NCBI RefSeq assembly: GCF_000026185.1 | Contig: NC_010694.1 | Location: 1,302,001 to 1,366,000 of the forward strand | DNA length: 64,000 nt | DNA from: Erwinia tasmaniensis Et1/99 | Lineage (GTDB): Bacteria; Pseudomonadota; Gammaproteobacteria; Enterobacterales; Enterobacteriaceae | Direction: 5' to 3' | Shown: in pieces, positions 50,595 through 60,288 of the stretch | Numbering within the stretch: position 1 is the first letter of the stretch | Layout of the letters: each line of letters begins with the position of its first letter | Translations under genes and position numbers: made by a program | The notes under the pieces: generated by a model | Database searches by the model: none | The model's input: only the letters and a program-made list of their open reading frames with translations | Told to the model about the DNA's origin: nothing

Positions 50595-50811
50595 AGGTGA
50601 GTGAGTGGGGTGGCATATTGCCGCCGCCCCGGAAAGAAAAAAATCGAAAATTTCTCCTGAATGATGGGCGTTATCGGCGAAGGGAGTTTGTTTACCGCCA
50701 GCGCGCAGCAAGCGGAGCATACTTAAGTATGTGAGCATTGCGAGCACTGCCGGGAAGCAAAATACCGAGCAAGATAGCCCAAACAAAGGACACAATAGGG
50801 AACAAACCGCC
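50595..50811 (+). repeat. nuoL-nuoM intergenic element with two hairpins
   Basis: A 217-base noncoding gap inside an operon whose other gaps are 0-120 bases. GGGGTGGC (50607-50614) pairs with GCCGCCCC (50623-50630) with one G-T pair. Further on, CATACTTAAGTATG (50718-50731) is a perfect 14-base palindrome at the centre of a longer imperfect inverted repeat (about 50702-50750, GCGCAGCAAGCGGAG against GTGAGCATTGCGAGCACTGC). Neither has a T tract. Confidence 0.6.
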
Positions 50812-52332
50812 ATGTTACTACCTTGGCTTATCATACTACCCTTCGTCGGCGGCCTGCTGTGCTGGCAGTCGGAGCGTTTCGGCGCGAAGCTGCCGCGCTG
50901 GATTGCCCTGATCGCAATGGGACTGACGCTGGCGCTTTCGTTGCAGCTGTGGCTACAGGGCGGCTATTCGCTGTCACAGGCTGAAGGCGGCCCGCAGTGG
51001 CAGGCTCAGTTCTCCGTGCCGTGGATCCCGCGTTTCGGCATTGCTTTCCATCTGGCGCTGGACGGCCTGTCGTTACTGATGGTGGTGCTTACCGGCCTGC
51101 TGGGCGTGATGGCAATCCTCTGTTCGTGGAACGAAATCGAGAAGTGGCAGGGCTTTTTCCATCTTAACCTGCTGTGGATCCTCGGCGGCGTCATCGGCGT
51201 GTTCTTTGCCATCGACCTGTTCCTGTTCTTCTTCTTCTGGGAGATGATGCTGGTGCCGATGTACTTCCTGATCGCGCTGTGGGGCCATAAAGCCTCCGAC
51301 GGGAAGACGCGCATTACCGCCGCGACCAAGTTCTTTATCTACACCCAGGCCAGCGGTCTGGTGATGCTGATCGCCATTCTGGCGCTGGTCTTCGTGCACT
51401 ATAACGCCACCGGCGTGTGGACGTTCAACTATGAAGACCTGCTGAAAACCCCGATGTCGCACGGCGTTGAATACCTGCTGATGCTGGGCTTCTTTATCGC
51501 CTTCGCGGTGAAAATGCCGGTGGTGCCGCTGCACGGCTGGCTGCCGGACGCGCACAGCCAGGCACCGACCGCCGGTTCGGTCGATCTCGCCGGTATTCTG
51601 CTGAAAACTGCGGCCTATGGCCTGCTGCGTTTCGCGCTGCCGCTGTTCCCCAACGCCTCCGCCGAGTTTGCCCCGATTGCCATGTGGCTGGGGATTATCG
51701 GGATCTTCTACGGCGCGTGGATGGCGTTCTCGCAGTACGATATCAAGCGTCTGATTGCCTATACCTCAATTTCCCATATGGGCTTTGTGCTGATTGCTAT
51801 CTACACCGGCAGCCAGCTGGCGTACCAGGGTGCGGTGATCCAGATGATCGCACACGGCCTTTCGGCGGCGGCGCTGTTCATCCTCTGTGGCCAGCTGTAT
51901 GAACGCCTGCACACCCGCGATATGCGCCGAATGGGTGGCCTGTGGTCACGCATCAAATGGCTGCCTGGCCTGTCGCTGTTCTTCGCGGTGGCGAATCTTG
52001 GGATGCCGGGCACCGGTAACTTTGTCGGTGAGTTTATGATCCTGACCGGCAGTTTCCACAGCGTACCGTTGATCATCATCATTGCCACCTTTGGTCTGGT
52101 GTTTGCTTCGGTTTACTCGCTGGTGATGATGCAGCGGGCCTACTACGGCCCGGCAAAATCGGAGACGCCGCTGCGCGGCATGTCAGCACGTGAGTTCCTG
52201 ATGATCATGGTGCTGGTGGTACTGCTGGTGCTGCTGGGGGTTTATCCGCAGCCGATTCTGGATACTTCCCACGCTGCGATGAGCAATATTCAGCAGTGGT
52301 TTACTGCTTCAATTTCAACTACAAGGCCGTAA
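50812..52332 (+). CDS. nuoM: NADH-quinone oxidoreductase subunit M
   Basis: NuoM is the second antiporter-like proton-pumping subunit. I chose ATG 50812 (MLLPWLIILPFVGGLLCWQS), the E. coli start; the frame reaches 50731 through the intergenic element without similarity. The 506 residues include Glu in 'FFFWEMMLVPMYFLI' near residue 144, Lys in 'AFAVKMPVVPLHGWLPDAH' near residue 234, and 'TSISHMGFVLIAIYTG' near residue 318. The ribosome site is weak. Confidence 0.96.
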   Translation: MLLPWLIILPFVGGLLCWQSERFGAKLPRWIALIAMGLTLALSLQLWLQGGYSLSQAEGGPQWQAQFSVPWIPRFGIAFHLALDGLSLLMVVLTGLLGVMAILCSWNEIEKWQGFFHLNLLWILGGVIGVFFAIDLFLFFFFWEMMLVPMYFLIALWGHKASDGKTRITAATKFFIYTQASGLVMLIAILALVFVHYNATGVWTFNYEDLLKTPMSHGVEYLLMLGFFIAFAVKMPVVPLHGWLPDAHSQAPTAGSVDLAGILLKTAAYGLLRFALPLFPNASAEFAPIAMWLGIIGIFYGAWMAFSQYDIKRLIAYTSISHMGFVLIAIYTGSQLAYQGAVIQMIAHGLSAAALFILCGQLYERLHTRDMRRMGGLWSRIKWLPGLSLFFAVANLGMPGTGNFVGEFMILTGSFHSVPLIIIIATFGLVFASVYSLVMMQRAYYGPAKSETPLRGMSAREFLMIMVLVVLLVLLGVYPQPILDTSHAAMSNIQQWFTASISTTRP

Positions 52333-52338
52333 TTCGCC

Positions 52339-53796
52339 ATGACAATAACTCCTCAACAATTGATCGCGCTTCTGCCGCTGCTGATCGTCGGATTGACGGT
52401 GGTAGTTGTGATGCTGTCCATTGCGTGGCGACGCAACCACTTCGTCAACGCCACGCTGGCCGTCGTCGGCCTCAACCTGGCGCTGTTTTCACTGTACTTT
52501 GTCGGCCAGGCAGGGCCAATGGACGTCACCCCGCTGCTGCGAATTGATGCGTACTCGATGTTCTATACCGGACTGGTTATCCTTGCCAGCCTTGCGACCT
52601 GTACCTTTGCCTATCCGTGGCTGGCAACTTACCCGGACAACCGCGAAGAGTTCTACCTGCTGGTGCTGATTGCCGCTCTTGGCGGCGTGGTGCTGGCCAG
52701 TGCCAGCCATCTGGCGTCGCTGTTTATCGGTATTGAGCTGATTTCGCTGCCGCTGTTTGGTCTGGTGGGCTACGCCTTCCAGCAAAAGCGTTCGCTGGAA
52801 GCGGCGATCAAGTACACCATCCTGTCCGCCGCCGCCTCTTCATTCCTGCTGTTCGGTATGGCGCTGGTGTATGCCGACTCCGGCAACCTGGGCTTTATGG
52901 CGCTCGGTCGCAGCCTGAACGACGATGTGATCCACCAGCCGCTGCTGTTGGCGGGTCTGGGTCTGATGATCGTTGGCTTTGGCTTCAAGCTGTCGCTGGT
53001 GCCGTTCCACCTGTGGACGCCGGATGTTTACCAGGGCGCGCCCGCGCCGGTCTCGACGTTCCTCGCCACCGCCAGCAAAATCGCTATCTTTGGCGTGCTG
53101 ATGCGCCTGTTTATGTACGCCCCAATGGCTAACAGTGAGGGCGTGCGTACCGTACTGGGTATCATCGCCGTGGCATCGATGCTATTCGGTAACCTGATGG
53201 CGATCTCGCAGAGCAATATCAAGCGTCTGCTCGGCTATTCGTCCATTGCCCATCTCGGCTATCTGCTGGTAGCGCTGATTGCGGTGCAATCCCAGCAGCT
53301 GTCAGTGGAAACCGTGGGTGTCTATCTGGCGGGTTACCTGTTCAGCAGCCTCGGTGCTTTTGGCGTGGTCAGCCTGATGTCCAGCCCGTACCGTGGACCT
53401 GATGCGGAATCGCTCTACTCCTATCGCGGCCTGTTCTGGCATCGCCCGATCCTTGCCGCGGTGATGACGGTCATGATGCTGTCACTGGCGGGCATCCCGA
53501 TGACGCTGGGCTTTATCGGTAAGTTCTACGTGATTGCGGTCGGCGTCAACGCGCACCTGTGGTGGCTGACCGGGGCGGTGGTATTGGGCAGCGCCATCGG
53601 CCTGTACTACTATCTGCGTATGACCGTCAGCCTGTATCTGTCGCCTCCGGAGCTGATGCAGCGCGATTCCCCGGCCAACTGGGCGTTCACCGCCGGTGGC
53701 GTAGTGGTGTTGATTTCAGCGATTCTGGTGCTGGTGCTGGGGATATACCCACAGCCGCTGATATCGCTGGTTAATCTGGCACAGCCGCTGCATTAA
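52339..53796 (+). CDS. nuoN: NADH-quinone oxidoreductase subunit N
   Basis: NuoN is the third antiporter-like proton-pumping subunit. The 485 residues (as in E. coli) include Glu in '[19 protein letters not shown]' near residue 133, Lys in '[20 protein letters not shown]' near residue 217 and '[17 protein letters not shown]' near residue 300. Last gene of the operon, with a strong terminator 28 bases after its stop. Confidence 0.97.
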   Translation: MTITPQQLIALLPLLIVGLTVVVVMLSIAWRRNHFVNATLAVVGLNLALFSLYFVGQAGPMDVTPLLRIDAYSMFYTGLVILASLATCTFAYPWLATYPDNREEFYLLVLIAALGGVVLASASHLASLFIGIELISLPLFGLVGYAFQQKRSLEAAIKYTILSAAASSFLLFGMALVYADSGNLGFMALGRSLNDDVIHQPLLLAGLGLMIVGFGFKLSLVPFHLWTPDVYQGAPAPVSTFLATASKIAIFGVLMRLFMYAPMANSEGVRTVLGIIAVASMLFGNLMAISQSNIKRLLGYSSIAHLGYLLVALIAVQSQQLSVETVGVYLAGYLFSSLGAFGVVSLMSSPYRGPDAESLYSYRGLFWHRPILAAVMTVMMLSLAGIPMTLGFIGKFYVIAVGVNAHLWWLTGAVVLGSAIGLYYYLRMTVSLYLSPPELMQRDSPANWAFTAGGVVVLISAILVLVLGIYPQPLISLVNLAQPLH

Positions 53797-53823
53797 GATT
53801 AACGCGGTAACCATCTCGTCATG

Positions 53824-53852
53824 AATCGGGCTCTCAGGAGCCCGATTTTTTT
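53824..53852 (+). terminator. Terminator of the nuo operon
   Basis: AATCGGGCTC (53824-53833) pairs with GAGCCCGATT (53838-53847), loop TCAG, then continuing T residues. Confidence 0.93.
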
Positions 53853-54008
53853 CGCGTCTATCGACAGCGTATTGTCGAATAATTCGCCGCGTTTAAGCAT
53901 ACGTTAAGTTTTGTGGCGTATTTTGGGGGAAATTTATAACGGTTAATAAACGACATCGTTAAGCCAGCCGCATGCTGGAACAAAATCTTATGGCGCGAGT
54001 CTTCAGGT

Positions 54009-55418
54009 ATGAGACGTCGTCTTAATGATTTTAATGCTCTGCGATGCTGGAGGATCCCCTTGCTGAGATTGTTGTTGTTGTTAGTTGGTGCCCAGGAGCT
54101 GAAATCGCGCTGGGTGCTGTTAGTGGTATTAAGCCTGGCCTGGACAAGCGCGGGTGCCGCGATGCTTATGGATATTGCATCGGACGGAACGCTGACCTTA
54201 CCGCTGTATATTCTGACATGCGTGCTGCTGATAGAGGGCGTGGTGGAGCTGCTCACCGCCTTAATAGCACCACGGCCATTGAGCCGGATGAACCTTGCCC
54301 GCAGCGGCTTTTTTATCGCCATTGCGCTATTGGTATTTGGCTATAGCGGCGATAATAATCTGCTGTCGCTAATTTTTGCCGCCGCCCTCCTGCTGGATGG
54401 CCTGTTCCGCATTATCTCGACCTGCCTGATACGCTGCCGCCTTTATGGCAAAAAGGTTACCTTTGGATTGCTACAGCTGCTGCTGAGTCTGCTGATCTTC
54501 TGCAACTGGCCGTATCATCACCATATCGTTATCGCCGGCTGTTTTGCCGCAATGATGATGAATTCCGGCCTGTCGCTGTTCAAATTTGCCCTACAGGTCT
54601 GGCGGCTGCCTGCGAACACGTCGGTAACCACGCTACCGCTCTTTACCTCGCGCGGGCTGCGTCGCCCTCATGGCACCGCCTACGTGCATCCGCCGTTTCC
54701 CCATGCAGAGCCAGAAGTGGCGATGCAGGTCCTGGTCTGGACGCCGGTGGGCTCGGCCACGGTAAAAGAGCGCCGCATTGTCGTCGACCGTTATCTGGCT
54801 GCCATCGACGTTGAACGCAATATATCCACCGGTCATACCGCGCTGGAGCTTCCCGATCGGCTCTATATCAGCCACTATCCGCTGGAGGATATCGATCGCG
54901 ACTTTAGTCAGTTTCGCTTAATGGTGCGCGCGGGTGAAGAGTACGACGTTGCGGGCCGTTTTTTGGATTCCCTGAAGCAGGAAATCGATGAATGGTGTGC
55001 TCCTGACAGACGGCTCGCGCTGCATCACTACAATGCAGAAGCGTTGCGTAATTACTGGCAGACTTACTCCTCGGACACCCGCTATAACCTCACGTCACGT
55101 AACTGTTCAACCACGGTGATCCAGGTGCTGGATGTGGCGATAGAGGGCGCTCTGAGCGCGCACGGCGTGGGGGTATTCGGGCTGCTTATTAACCCTAACT
55201 TTTGGTTATTGTGGCTGGTACGCAGTCGCGCTGAGGGCATGACGTGGACGCCAGGCCTGCTGATGGACTACGTCTGCCTGCTGCAAAAGGTGCTGCAACC
55301 GGCCCCCTGTCGCAGCTGGCATAAGCGTATGAATAATGCGCTGGCGCAGCGACGCCATAGCCTGATGGAGCTTCATCTGAACAGAAAAGGCGTGCGCCCG
55401 CGCCGCTCATTACTCTAA
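54009..55418 (+). CDS. HdeD/DUF308-like membrane protein fused to a predicted permuted NlpC/P60-type (thiol) domain
   Basis: The 469 residues split into a membrane half and a soluble half. Residues 1 to about 195 hold six to seven hydrophobic helices arranged as in HdeD/DUF308 proteins ('LLLLVGAQELKSRWVLLVVL', 'LLIEGVVELLTALIAPR'). The C-terminal part has 'GHTALELPDRLYISHYP' (His276, His289) and later 'LTSRNCSTTVIQVLD' (Asn365-Cys366). A GH-x-A motif followed about 90 residues later by an NC motif is the layout of permuted papain-like NlpC/P60 families such as LRAT, PPPDE and YiiX. The start is uncertain: ATG 54009 has no clear ribosome site, whereas TTG 54060, in frame, has GGAGG at 54049-54053 and starts right at the first helix. 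Substrate unknown. The domain assignment is inference. Confidence 0.75.
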   Translation: MRRRLNDFNALRCWRIPLLRLLLLLVGAQELKSRWVLLVVLSLAWTSAGAAMLMDIASDGTLTLPLYILTCVLLIEGVVELLTALIAPRPLSRMNLARSGFFIAIALLVFGYSGDNNLLSLIFAAALLLDGLFRIISTCLIRCRLYGKKVTFGLLQLLLSLLIFCNWPYHHHIVIAGCFAAMMMNSGLSLFKFALQVWRLPANTSVTTLPLFTSRGLRRPHGTAYVHPPFPHAEPEVAMQVLVWTPVGSATVKERRIVVDRYLAAIDVERNISTGHTALELPDRLYISHYPLEDIDRDFSQFRLMVRAGEEYDVAGRFLDSLKQEIDEWCAPDRRLALHHYNAEALRNYWQTYSSDTRYNLTSRNCSTTVIQVLDVAIEGALSAHGVGVFGLLINPNFWLLWLVRSRAEGMTWTPGLLMDYVCLLQKVLQPAPCRSWHKRMNNALAQRRHSLMELHLNRKGVRPRRSLL

Positions 55419-55567
55419 GGCCAAGATGAAATCCCCTGGCACCAACCGTGGATCGTGCTGTCGCTGGGAAGGGGGGCGATGTTGGCAGCGCAACACGGCT
55501 TTTTCTCTTTCTGCGGGGTAAAATGCCACCGGCAGGAGCCATGCGGTTCCTGCCGGTGAAGGTTGAT

Positions 55568-57226
55568 TTAGCCGGCGGTCATCACCCGGTCATCAACATA
55601 TTTGCGCTTATCAGGCGGCGGCGGGAAATATTGATATAGCCAGGTTTCACTCAGCGTTTCATCCTTAGTGCGCAGGAACAGGCGCATATCCACCGGATGT
55701 ACTGCATCGCTGTCAGGATACCAGTCAAACAGGATACGGTAGCCGTCGATGGGTTCCACGTAGAGGATCTCCACCTGCTTAACGCTACCGGATGAGACGT
55801 TAATCACCGGCTCGATACCTTTCGACGCGGCGGCTTTCAAATCCCCCCCGACGAAATCTACCGCGAAACGGCGCGCCCAGACGGCGGGGTAGTTTTCTCC
55901 CGGCGCCCAGCCTTCAGGGAAACCACCCATACCGCTGCGGGTGGCGTTAACGCGCGACAGGCCGCTACGCACCGGCGGCAGGCCGCTCCAGTAGAGCTTG
56001 TAGGAGAAACTGTGCTCGCTACCGGCTTTAATCGCCTCAGCAGGCTGCCAGCAGCAGACGATATTGTCCAGGGTTTCACCCGTGGTTGGGATTTCCATCA
56101 GGTTAATTGCGCCTTTGCCCCATTTGCCAACCGGCTCGACCCACAGGCTCGGGCGTTTGTTGTACCAGCCGATAACATCCTGATAGCTGTCAAAGTCATG
56201 ATTGAGCTGGAGCATGCCAAACCCGCGTGGGTTCTCGTCCTGGTAGGCGTTGTAGGTCAGGCGCTGCGGATTATTGAGCGGGCGGCAGATCCACTCGCCG
56301 CTACCGGTCCACATCGCCAGGCGATCCGAGTCGTGGATCTGCGGATGGAGGGTATCGCACATGCGGCGTTCAACCGTGCCGCAGCTGAACATGGTGGTCA
56401 TTGGCGCAATACCCAGCTGCTGGATATCCTTACGCGCATAGAGATGATTTTCCACCTCCATCACCACGCGTTTGTCTTCGCAGTGAATGATGAATTTGAA
56501 TGCGCCGGTACAGCTTGGGCCGTCCAGCAGGGTGTAGACGACAAAGGTCGATTCATCCGCTTTTGGCGTTTCAAACCAGAAAGCGGTGAAGTCCGGGAAC
56601 TCTTCCTTACCGTTACTGAAGGTATCGATGGACACCCCACGGGCAGACAGGCCGTACTGGAAGGTGTCATCTACCGCACGGAAGTAACTGGCTCCGAGGA
56701 AAGAGACAATATCACGCTTGGCCAGTTCCGGTTTCTTAAAGGCGCGGAACCCGGCAAAGCCGAGATCGGTCTTGCCTTCCAGCTGTTTGGTATCCACATG
56801 GGCATCGTTATAGTTGAATAGCTGCGGGCGAAAATGGATCTCGCGCGCCTCGCGGCTTTCGCCATCAACGGAGAACATGCGGATGCGGCGTTTGAAGCCC
56901 ATGCCAACGTGGAAGAACTGAACATCAAGCTGGCGATTGTCGATGCCATTCCACAGCGAGTGGTTAGCATCGTACTGGATTTCGTTGTAGGCCTGTGGGG
57001 TCAACTTAGCCAGGGTTTCTGGTAAAGGAGCGGGCACGCCGCCCCAGGCTTTACCCGCCATACCGGCGGCCATTTTTTTAAGCACGTCAAAATCAAATCG
57101 CTTTGCGCTGCCGTCGGCAATCCCGTCTTCAGCCCAGGCAGCCTGGGAGAATAACGTGGAGAGGCCGGACATCCCACTTAAGGTCGCGAATGCCATTGAC
57201 GCTTTCATAAACATTCTTCGATTCAT
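55568..57226 (-). CDS. opgD: Periplasmic glucans biosynthesis protein OpgD (MdoD)
   Basis: OpgD shapes the backbone of osmoregulated periplasmic glucans. I chose ATG 57226 ([18 protein letters not shown]), giving 552 residues and a Tat signal with the twin Arg at residues 3-4 and cleavage near 'AAWA-ED'; an upstream in-frame ATG at 57283 adds 19 residues without similarity. Family segments include '[14 protein letters not shown]', '[20 protein letters not shown]' and the C-terminal '[15 protein letters not shown]', all close to E. coli OpgD. Confidence 0.95.
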   Translation of the reverse strand: MNRRMFMKASMAFATLSGMSGLSTLFSQAAWAEDGIADGSAKRFDFDVLKKMAAGMAGKAWGGVPAPLPETLAKLTPQAYNEIQYDANHSLWNGIDNRQLDVQFFHVGMGFKRRIRMFSVDGESREAREIHFRPQLFNYNDAHVDTKQLEGKTDLGFAGFRAFKKPELAKRDIVSFLGASYFRAVDDTFQYGLSARGVSIDTFSNGKEEFPDFTAFWFETPKADESTFVVYTLLDGPSCTGAFKFIIHCEDKRVVMEVENHLYARKDIQQLGIAPMTTMFSCGTVERRMCDTLHPQIHDSDRLAMWTGSGEWICRPLNNPQRLTYNAYQDENPRGFGMLQLNHDFDSYQDVIGWYNKRPSLWVEPVGKWGKGAINLMEIPTTGETLDNIVCCWQPAEAIKAGSEHSFSYKLYWSGLPPVRSGLSRVNATRSGMGGFPEGWAPGENYPAVWARRFAVDFVGGDLKAAASKGIEPVINVSSGSVKQVEILYVEPIDGYRILFDWYPDSDAVHPVDMRLFLRTKDETLSETWLYQYFPPPPDKRKYVDDRVMTAG

Positions 57227-57642
57227 GCCGGAAATCATTTCCTCTGGTAGAACGGAGTTTGTAGTGGTCGCTACGCCTTTCATTTTTCAGCTGGATGGGG
57301 CTATTGCAACTCACCCGCAGCGGTTAACTCACCGTGATCCTGCATCCTGAAATCTGACGGGCATATTCACATTCGCTCAACCGGATTTGGCCCGGTTACA
57401 GGGAGTTACGACACCAGGCCTGATGGATAATTCAGTTCAGGCAAAATTTATCAGATTATTCTAATCAGCGCATAAATTTCGAGTGGAAATCCATTTACAG
57501 GCGCGTTTTTCTGGGCGTTTTCGGGCGGTCGGAGAGTGAGTTTTGTCGGGGTTTACAGCCAATTGCTGGTCTTTATCAGGCAAAATGACAAATACTGTCT
57601 ATAGTTAGTCGACAAACCTTTATTCGCCCACGGAGGAACCAA
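57227..57642. promoter_or_regulatory. Divergent opgD / elaB intergenic region
   Basis: These 416 bases lie between divergent genes. CTATAGT at 57599-57605, in TGTCTATAGT, resembles a sigma-S-type -10 and is 38 bases before elaB, which is a stationary-phase gene in E. coli. No gene seen. Confidence 0.4.
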
Positions 57643-57954
57643 ATGGCTACGAAAACTGAATCACAAGACACCCGCCTTGATGACGATCTTGCTCTGCTGG
57701 CAGAAACGCTGGAGTCGGTGCTGAAATCGTCCGGCGACTCGGCCGATGAGAAGTACGTTGAGCTGAAAGCGAAAGCGGAAAAGTCACTGAATGAAGTCAA
57801 ATCCCGCCTCGGCAGCGCTTCAGATTCTTACTATGCACGCGCCAAAGAGGTTGCATGCTGCGCGAATGATTACATTCATGACAAACCCTGGCATGGTGTA
57901 GGCGTGGGTGCCACATTGGGTCTGGTCGTCGGCCTGCTGTTGACGCGTCGATAG
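57643..57954 (+). CDS. elaB: ElaB/YqjD/DUF883 family membrane-anchored ribosome-binding protein
   Basis: ElaB is a small tail-anchored inner-membrane protein that associates with ribosomes and rises in stationary phase under RpoS in E. coli. The 103 residues have 'TRLDDDLALLAETLESVLKSS'-type helical N-terminus (residues about 9-29), a long amphipathic helix, 'YIHDKPWHGVGVGATLGL' near residue 75 and a C-terminal membrane anchor ending in RR. GGAGG is 6 bases before the ATG. Two adjacent Cys (residues 72-73) replace residues not cysteine in E. coli. Confidence 0.93.
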   Translation: MATKTESQDTRLDDDLALLAETLESVLKSSGDSADEKYVELKAKAEKSLNEVKSRLGSASDSYYARAKEVACCANDYIHDKPWHGVGVGATLGLVVGLLLTRR

Positions 57955-57987
57955 TTTATTTCACGACAGTCAATCCCGTTGCGGATA

Positions 57988-58020
57988 AAACCGGCCACCC
58001 AGGTGGCCGGTTTTTTTTTG
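57988..58020 (+). terminator. Bidirectional terminator between elaB and kup
   Basis: AAACCGGCCACC (57988-57999) pairs with GGTGGCCGGTTT (58002-58013), followed by a T run to 58019. On the minus strand the stem is followed by four T, so it can also serve kup. Confidence 0.93.
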
Positions 58021-58035
58021 CACGTCGGGCAGCAA

Positions 58036-59904
58036 TCAGAACTCTTTTTGTCCCCCCAGCTCAATCACCCTGTTCGGTGGGATCATAAACTGGGCGTGGG
58101 CGCGCAGGGCATTGCGCTGGAGAAAGTGAAAGATACCGCCGCTTAGGCGGGCCAGCCCCGTTCTTTTTTTCATCACCAGCGTGTCGTGCGATGTAAAGAA
58201 TGAGGCTTCATTAATCGTGCATCCGAACCCTTCCAGCCCACAGAGGTGGAGAATATCCTGCATGGAAGGCACTTCCTGCCAGCCGTAGGAGGCGATGATT
58301 TGCCAGAAAGAGGGAGAGAGCTGGCGGATAACCAGGCGTTGCTGATTATGTACCCTGGGCGTGTCGCAGGTTCTGATATGCAGCAGCACAACACGCTCAT
58401 GCAGTACCCGGTTGTGTTTCAGGTTGTGCAGCAGCGCCTGTGGAATTTCGTGCTCTTTCCTCGTCAGGAAGATGGCCGTGCCCGCAACGCGTTTCGGCGG
58501 TAATTTCTCTAACGAGCCGATCATCGCCAGAAGACCTTCAGCATTATTGCCCAGGCGGCGGATCAGTTTTGCGCGTTCGGCGCTCCAGATAGACATCAAC
58601 ACCAGCATCATCAGCGCCATCAGAACGGGAACCCATCCGCCGGACAGCAGCTTGTGCACGTTAGCGCCGAACAGCGGAATATCAATCGCCAGCATGCCAA
58701 AGATAAAGGGAACGGATGCGATAACAGGCCATTTCCAGTTTTTCACCGCCACCACGCCGGCCAGGCAGGACGTCAGCACCATGGTACCCGTGACCACGAT
58801 ACCGTAAGCCGAAGATAAGGCAGATGAGTGTTTAAAAGCCAGAATGACCGCGGTCACCGCCGCGAACAGCAGCCAGTTAACCACCGGAATATAGATTTGG
58901 CCGGACTCGGTGGCCGAGGTAAACACAATGCGTACCGGGGGCAGGAAGCCCTGGCGTATTGCCTGCTGGGTCAGGGTGTAAATTCCGGTAATGATCGACT
59001 GGGCAGCAATCACGGTGGCCAGCGTCGACAGGACGATTAACGGGATTTGTGCCCAATGAGGGGCCAGCAGGTAGAAGGGGTTTTTAGCGGTCGCAGGGTC
59101 GGCCATAACCAGAGCGCCCTGGCCAAAGTAGTTCAATACCAGCGCTGGCATTGCCAGTAACAGCCAGGCCAGCCTGATTGGACGCTTGCCGAGGTGCCCC
59201 ATATCAGCGTACAGCGCTTCGGCACCGGTGACGGCCAGCACCACCATGCCCAGCGCGGCGACAGAGAGTGCTTTGTTGCCCAACAGAAATTGCAGTGCAA
59301 AGGCAGGATTGAGCGCCTCTAATATCGCGGGATTGATCAGTATGCCCCGGATGCCCATCGCCGCCAGCGTGATAAACCAGACCACCATGACCGGCCCGAA
59401 GACCCGGCTGACCTTCTCCGTACCGTGCTTCTGAATAATAAACAGCAGCGCCAGGATGATAACGGACAGCGGAACGATATACCTATCCAGCGATGGAGCA
59501 ACGACCTCTATCCCTTCAACGGCGGAAAGCACGGAGATAGCCGGGGTGATAATGCCGTCACCATAAAAGAAGGCGCCGCCCGTCAGTCCGGCCAGCACGA
59601 TAACGCGTGCTGCCTTAGGGCCCACTTTCTGCCTGGCAAGAGACATCAGCGTGAGAATGCCGCCTTCGCCATCATGGTCGGCACGCATCACAAAACAGAC
59701 GTATTTTATCGTTACGATAAGCGTCAGTCCCCAGAAGATCAGGGAAAGAAATCCTTTGATCGCCACTTCATTAATGCCGCCCGCCGGCAGGATGGACAGA
59801 CATTCTTTCAGCGTGTAAAGCGGGCTGGTCCCAATATCACCAAATACGATACCTGCCGCCGCCAGCACGGCTGTGGGTAGGGGCTTTTTTTCCGAAGTTT
59901 TCAT
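58036..59904 (-). CDS. kup: Low-affinity potassium transport protein Kup
   Basis: Kup is a constitutive K+/H+ symporter of the KUP/HAK/KT family. The 622 residues equal the E. coli length. 'GIVFGDIGTSPLYTLKECLS' near residue 20 is the family signature, followed by 'DGEGGILTLMSLA' and 'YGDGIITPAISVLSAVEG' near residue 113; about twelve helices are followed by a hydrophilic cytoplasmic C-terminus (from about residue 440). Sequence differs noticeably from E. coli Kup and the genomic place differs, so it could be a second Kup paralogue. Confidence 0.93.
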   Translation of the reverse strand: MKTSEKKPLPTAVLAAAGIVFGDIGTSPLYTLKECLSILPAGGINEVAIKGFLSLIFWGLTLIVTIKYVCFVMRADHDGEGGILTLMSLARQKVGPKAARVIVLAGLTGGAFFYGDGIITPAISVLSAVEGIEVVAPSLDRYIVPLSVIILALLFIIQKHGTEKVSRVFGPVMVVWFITLAAMGIRGILINPAILEALNPAFALQFLLGNKALSVAALGMVVLAVTGAEALYADMGHLGKRPIRLAWLLLAMPALVLNYFGQGALVMADPATAKNPFYLLAPHWAQIPLIVLSTLATVIAAQSIITGIYTLTQQAIRQGFLPPVRIVFTSATESGQIYIPVVNWLLFAAVTAVILAFKHSSALSSAYGIVVTGTMVLTSCLAGVVAVKNWKWPVIASVPFIFGMLAIDIPLFGANVHKLLSGGWVPVLMALMMLVLMSIWSAERAKLIRRLGNNAEGLLAMIGSLEKLPPKRVAGTAIFLTRKEHEIPQALLHNLKHNRVLHERVVLLHIRTCDTPRVHNQQRLVIRQLSPSFWQIIASYGWQEVPSMQDILHLCGLEGFGCTINEASFFTSHDTLVMKKRTGLARLSGGIFHFLQRNALRAHAQFMIPPNRVIELGGQKEF

Positions 59905-60288
59905 TTATCAATCTTATTTACGGTTAGGTATGACGACATTTGTCTCTCAACGGCCAGCTGTAAGTACGCGATATTTCAGCCGAAAACAACAACACTTTAG
60001 ATATTCGCGTGCAGAACAGGGCCGTGAAATGCTGTAAGAACATTCATAGATACAATATTATTTCTGTGATTTATAGACAGGTAGCGTGATTTTTACAGCA
60101 TTTTTATACCGGCAGCGGCCGTGAAACACGGTACTGATGATAGCGGCGTTTTTGACTGGCAAGACAACAACAACTCACTTTAACTGTGCAGATCCCCGAC
60201 AGAAATCACCACAAATTGTTAAAATGACGTTGTGTTTCTGATAGGTGCTTCATACAGTGTGAAGACTTGCCTATACCCGGAGATAAAA
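59905..60288. promoter_or_regulatory. Divergent kup / yfaY intergenic region
   Basis: 384 bases between divergent genes, AT-rich near kup. No operator, RNA or small gene that I can support. Confidence 0.4.

Noticed and set aside
50731..50811. 27-codon N-terminal extension of nuoM
   Set aside because: It runs through the intergenic palindrome; the family start is at 50812.
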